A program made the translations under genes and the position numbers. DNA of 64,000 nt. Origin: Gammaproteobacteria bacterium. Lineage in GTDB: Bacteria > Pseudomonadota > Gammaproteobacteria > Steroidobacterales > Steroidobacteraceae. The stretch covers positions 124,140 to 188,139 of the forward strand of contig PLUE01000039.1 of NCBI GenBank assembly GCA_003164785.1, read 5' to 3'. The first letter of the stretch is position 1. Each line of letters opens with the position of its first letter. The notes beneath the pieces are model-generated. The model was given only the letters and a program-made list of their open reading frames with translations, was not told the DNA's origin and made no database searches. This document shows positions 61,208 through 64,000 of this stretch, in pieces.

Positions 61208-62884
61208 ATGCGAGTTTCGCCATGCCGCGCCGGCTGGGTTTGCAGCGCAATAGGATTGCTCGCCGCGTGCGCCGGCCATCGGGTGCCGCCCCCGTCCACG
61301 GACATCGATGAGACCGGCTTCCGCGACGCGGTGCGAATCCTGGCGTCCGACGAATTCGAGGGCCGCAAGCCGGGGACGGCGGGCGAGGAGAAGACGGTTG
61401 CCTACCTCGTCGCGCAGTTCAAGAAGCTGGGGCTGAAGCCCGGCAATGGCGAGAGCTACCTGCAGCCGGTCCCGATGGTCGAGATCCTGGCGGGGAGCGA
61501 TGCGACGCTCACGGTCTCGGGACGGGGCCGGGTCAAGTCGCTGGCCTATGCCAGAGACATGGTGATCTGGACCAAACGGGTGGTGCCGGAGTCGTCCCTG
61601 GCGCAAAGCGAGCTGGTGTTCGTCGGCTACGGCATCGTGGCGCCCGAGTACGAGTGGAACGATTACGCCCAGACCGATGTGCGTGGCAAGACCGTGGTCG
61701 TCTTGATCAACGATCCCGGGTACGGCTCGAAGGATCCGCGGGTGTTCAGGGGCAACGCCCAAACCTATTACGGCCGCTGGACCTATAAAGTGGAGGAAGC
61801 GGCGCGGCACGGCGCGGCCGGCGTGCTGCTCATCCACGATCCCGGGGCGGCCGGCTACGGTTGGAACGTCGTGGTCAACGGCCGCACCGGTGCGCAGTTG
61901 GACCGTGCGACACCCGATGACAACGCCGGCCGCGCGGCCATCGAAGGGTGGGTTTCCGCGGATGCGGCGCGTGCGATATTCGGTCAGGCGGGACTGGACT
62001 ATGCCGCCATCACGTCCGCCGCGGCGCGGCCGGGTTTCAAACCCATGGCCCTGGGTCTGAAGGTCGATGCGATGGTGCACGACACGCTTCGCCGCTTCAC
62101 ATCGGCAAATGTGATCGCGCTGCTGCCGGGCGCCCGGCGCAAGAACGAATATATCATCTACGGTGCTCATTGGGATCACCTGGGCCGGCAGTCGGCAGAA
62201 GCGGGGGGCGCCATATTGAACGGTGCGGTCGACAACGCCTCCGGCGTCGCGGGCTTGCTGATGCTGGCGCAGTCGTTTCGCCGCACGCAACCCGTGGTGG
62301 ATCGCTCGATCGTGTTCATCGCCTACACCGGCGAGGAGGGGGGCCTGCTCGGCTCGGCCTATTACGTCGACAATCCGGTGTTCCCGCTGCGTCAGACCGT
62401 GGCGGCGCTCAATCTGGACGCATTGCACATCGGCGGTCCGACGCGCGATTTCATGGTGATCGGCTTCGGCAATTCGGAGCTCGAGGACTACGTGCGCGAT
62501 GTCGCCGTATTGGAGGGCAAGGAGGTGCATCCCGATTCGAATCCCGAGCTCGGCCTCTATTACCGCTCCGCTCAGTTCAGCTTCGCCAAGGCGGGCATTC
62601 CAGCCCTGTATGCCAAGGGCGGCACCGATGATTCGGCGCGCGGCCCGGCATGGGGTCAGGCCCAGGTCGACGACTTCACGCTGCATCGCTACCACCAGGC
62701 CAGCGACAAGTACTCCCCGGATTGGGATGTGCGCGGCACCCTCGACGACCTGCGGCTGTACTACGAAGTGGGCAACCGCCTCGCCCGAACGCGGCGCTTT
62801 CCGCGCTGGTTTCCGAACAGCGAGTTTCGCGGCAGCCAGCATCGCGCGCCGCAAAGCCCCGGCGCCGAGCCGCCCACCGATTAG
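61208..62884 (+). CDS. M28-family metallopeptidase lipoprotein
   Basis: A 558-residue envelope peptidase. The lipobox is LAAC (about Cys22). A protease-associated domain is inserted near residues 135-260 (ELVFVGYGIVAPEYEWNDY, then AARHGAAGVLLIHDP). The M28 zinc ligands are seen in YGAHWDHLGR (His), VDNASGVAGL (bridging Asp), YTGEEGGLLGS (Glu and catalytic Glu), NLDALHIGG (Asp) and the late His in FTLHRYHQASD. It probably acts as an aminopeptidase; the substrate is unknown. Confidence 0.92.
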   Translation: MRVSPCRAGWVCSAIGLLAACAGHRVPPPSTDIDETGFRDAVRILASDEFEGRKPGTAGEEKTVAYLVAQFKKLGLKPGNGESYLQPVPMVEILAGSDATLTVSGRGRVKSLAYARDMVIWTKRVVPESSLAQSELVFVGYGIVAPEYEWNDYAQTDVRGKTVVVLINDPGYGSKDPRVFRGNAQTYYGRWTYKVEEAARHGAAGVLLIHDPGAAGYGWNVVVNGRTGAQLDRATPDDNAGRAAIEGWVSADAARAIFGQAGLDYAAITSAAARPGFKPMALGLKVDAMVHDTLRRFTSANVIALLPGARRKNEYIIYGAHWDHLGRQSAEAGGAILNGAVDNASGVAGLLMLAQSFRRTQPVVDRSIVFIAYTGEEGGLLGSAYYVDNPVFPLRQTVAALNLDALHIGGPTRDFMVIGFGNSELEDYVRDVAVLEGKEVHPDSNPELGLYYRSAQFSFAKAGIPALYAKGGTDDSARGPAWGQAQVDDFTLHRYHQASDKYSPDWDVRGTLDDLRLYYEVGNRLARTRRFPRWFPNSEFRGSQHRAPQSPGAEPPTD

Positions 62885-62913
62885 CGTTGCGGCGGAAATC
62901 GTGATGCGATTAT

Positions 62914-64000
62914 CTATGCGTGCCCGGCGGCCAGCTTCGAGGGGATTTGGCGGTCGAACGACACGCTGCGATTGCGGCCGCGTATCTTCGCCGTGTAAAG
63001 CGCCTGATCGGCCGCCTTGATGAACTCCGTGGTGTTCTCGAACGCAGTCTGCGACCCGTGGGTGGCGCAGCCGATCGAAATCGTCACCCTGGCGGAATCG
63101 GAGCCGACCACATGACCCGTGTTCTGGAACGCGGCGACGATTCGCTCGCACACCACCTGGGCGGTGTGGGCGTCGGTTGCCGGCAGCACGATGACGAATT
63201 CCTCGCCGCCGTAGCGCGCAATCATGTCCGTCTCGCGGGTGTTGCCGCGCAGGATGCGCGCGGTTGCCTGCAGGATCCGATCGCCGGCCTGGTGCCCGAA
63301 CCTGTCGTTGATGCTCTTGAAATCGTCCAGGTCCGCGAATGCGATGCTGAGCGGCCATTTGTGCCGCGTCGCGTTCTCGAATTCGCGGGTCAGCACCTGG
63401 TCCAGATAGGCGCGATTGTAGACGCCGGTCAGGGCGTCGCGGCGCGTCTCTTCCTCGAGTTCGAGCGCGCGCGAGGTCGAGCTTTCGGCGACGGCACGCA
63501 GCGTGTTGATCTCGCGCAGTGCGTGCAGGCTGCGCAACATGAGAACGTCGCGCGCCTGCTCGAGTATCAATTCCGGATGCTGCTTGGCGAGCAGATCGGT
63601 CTCGAAGATGGCCTCGGTTTCGGGAATCATCGCACCGATGGTGCCGAGCACCTGACCGAACGCCATCTTGTCGAGCTGCAGACTGCGCTCCGCCGCCAGC
63701 GCGGTCGCCGCGAATTGGCGATGCTCCGCGTCGAGCAGAAACAGATCGGCAACCAGTCCGGAGAGGGAGACGCAGCGGTCGAATATTTCCGCGGTGTCCG
63801 AGGTCGGGCCGAGGCCGACGCGATGGCTGTGGCCGATGGCGACGTGCAGGCGTTCGGGCAGATTCCAGGCCCGCATGAGCCAGCCGCCGATTTCCGCGTG
63901 ATCCGTCTGCAGGCGATTCTTTTCCAGTTCCGCCAACGCGAGATGGTTGCGCTGCAGTTCTTCACCCCCGCGGTACAGATCGGGGACGGCCTTGTCGAGT
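62914..64000 (-). CDS. HDOD-GGDEF diguanylate cyclase (5' partial)
   Basis: The frame is open to the end of the window, so the N-terminus is missing. The visible N-terminal part is the end of an HDOD domain (HAEIGGWLMRAWNLPERLHV, then AIGHSH). A helical linker leads to a GGDEF domain with YGGEEF intact and an RxxD inhibitory site (RETD) five residues before it, so it is likely an active, feedback-inhibited cyclase. HDOD-GGDEF proteins are common in xanthomonads and related groups. It converges with the M28 gene. Confidence 0.92.
   Translation of the reverse strand, partial: LDKAVPDLYRGGEELQRNHLALAELEKNRLQTDHAEIGGWLMRAWNLPERLHVAIGHSHRVGLGPTSDTAEIFDRCVSLSGLVADLFLLDAEHRQFAATALAAERSLQLDKMAFGQVLGTIGAMIPETEAIFETDLLAKQHPELILEQARDVLMLRSLHALREINTLRAVAESSTSRALELEEETRRDALTGVYNRAYLDQVLTREFENATRHKWPLSIAFADLDDFKSINDRFGHQAGDRILQATARILRGNTRETDMIARYGGEEFVIVLPATDAHTAQVVCERIVAAFQNTGHVVGSDSARVTISIGCATHGSQTAFENTTEFIKAADQALYTAKIRGRNRSVSFDRQIPSKLAAGHA

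Overview
The window is GC-rich chromosomal DNA from a gammaproteobacterium. The support is a set of gammaproteobacterial neighbourhoods: rlmB-rpsF-rpsR-rplI-dnaB-alr, ffh/rpsP-rimM-trmD-rplS, gcvR/dapA followed by a BamC-like lipoprotein, tRNA-Ser/4.5S RNA/dnaX-ybaB-recR, rsgA/orn, ppsA/ppsR and mlaFEDCB. A SUF operon, an MHYT-GGDEF-EAL protein and a membrane Ser/Thr kinase module suggest an environmental lineage near Xanthomonadales, Nevskiales or Steroidobacterales. That placement is inference only. I see no phage, insertion sequence or CRISPR array.

Bases 1-7358 are the accessory part. They hold a two-component flavin monooxygenase cluster: an HpaB-type oxygenase (cut by the window start), a flavin reductase fused to a LysR-type ligand-binding domain with no DNA-binding domain, a RidA deaminase, a DUF1028 protein, a true LysR regulator whose effector domain resembles the reductase tail, a TPR-sulfotransferase and an NCS1 permease. 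The layout recalls the Rut pyrimidine pathway (oxygenase, flavin reductase, RidA, permease) but is built from a different oxygenase. It is the best candidate here for an undescribed system: a monooxygenase whose reductase and whose transcription factor may sense the same ligand.

Bases 7400-16831 carry RNase R, RlmB, the S6-S18-L9 operon with a structured leader, DnaB, alanine racemase and a c-di-GMP protein with a degenerate GGDEF site. Bases 16828-19816 (minus strand) encode a kinase, a PP2C phosphatase and an FHA protein. Bases 19893-28767 carry radA, a CorB-like protein, a CcsA-like protein, ffh, the rpsP operon and sppA.

Bases 28834-38652 are mostly minus strand: tdh-kbl, with hslR opposite, then a long operon running Rrf2 regulator-sufB-C-D-S-U-T-Rieske-sixA. 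Bases 38799-43821 hold class I aldolase, mlaFEDCB and the converging mlaA. Bases 43886-47940 (minus) are a BepA-like protease, a PIN-PhoH ATPase, Bcp and GcvR. dapA and a short BamC-like lipoprotein follow on the plus strand.

Bases 49200-49708 contain no protein gene. They hold two tandem copies of tRNA-Ser(GGA) and the 4.5S RNA. The first tRNA copy is broken inside its T-loop by a 70-base array of four hairpins. The rest (49709-64000) is dnaX-ybaB-recR, rsgA/orn, ppsA/ppsR, a DUF1249 protein, an unrecognised coiled-coil protein, a tail-specific protease, a small membrane protein, an M28 lipoprotein peptidase and an HDOD-GGDEF protein cut by the window end.
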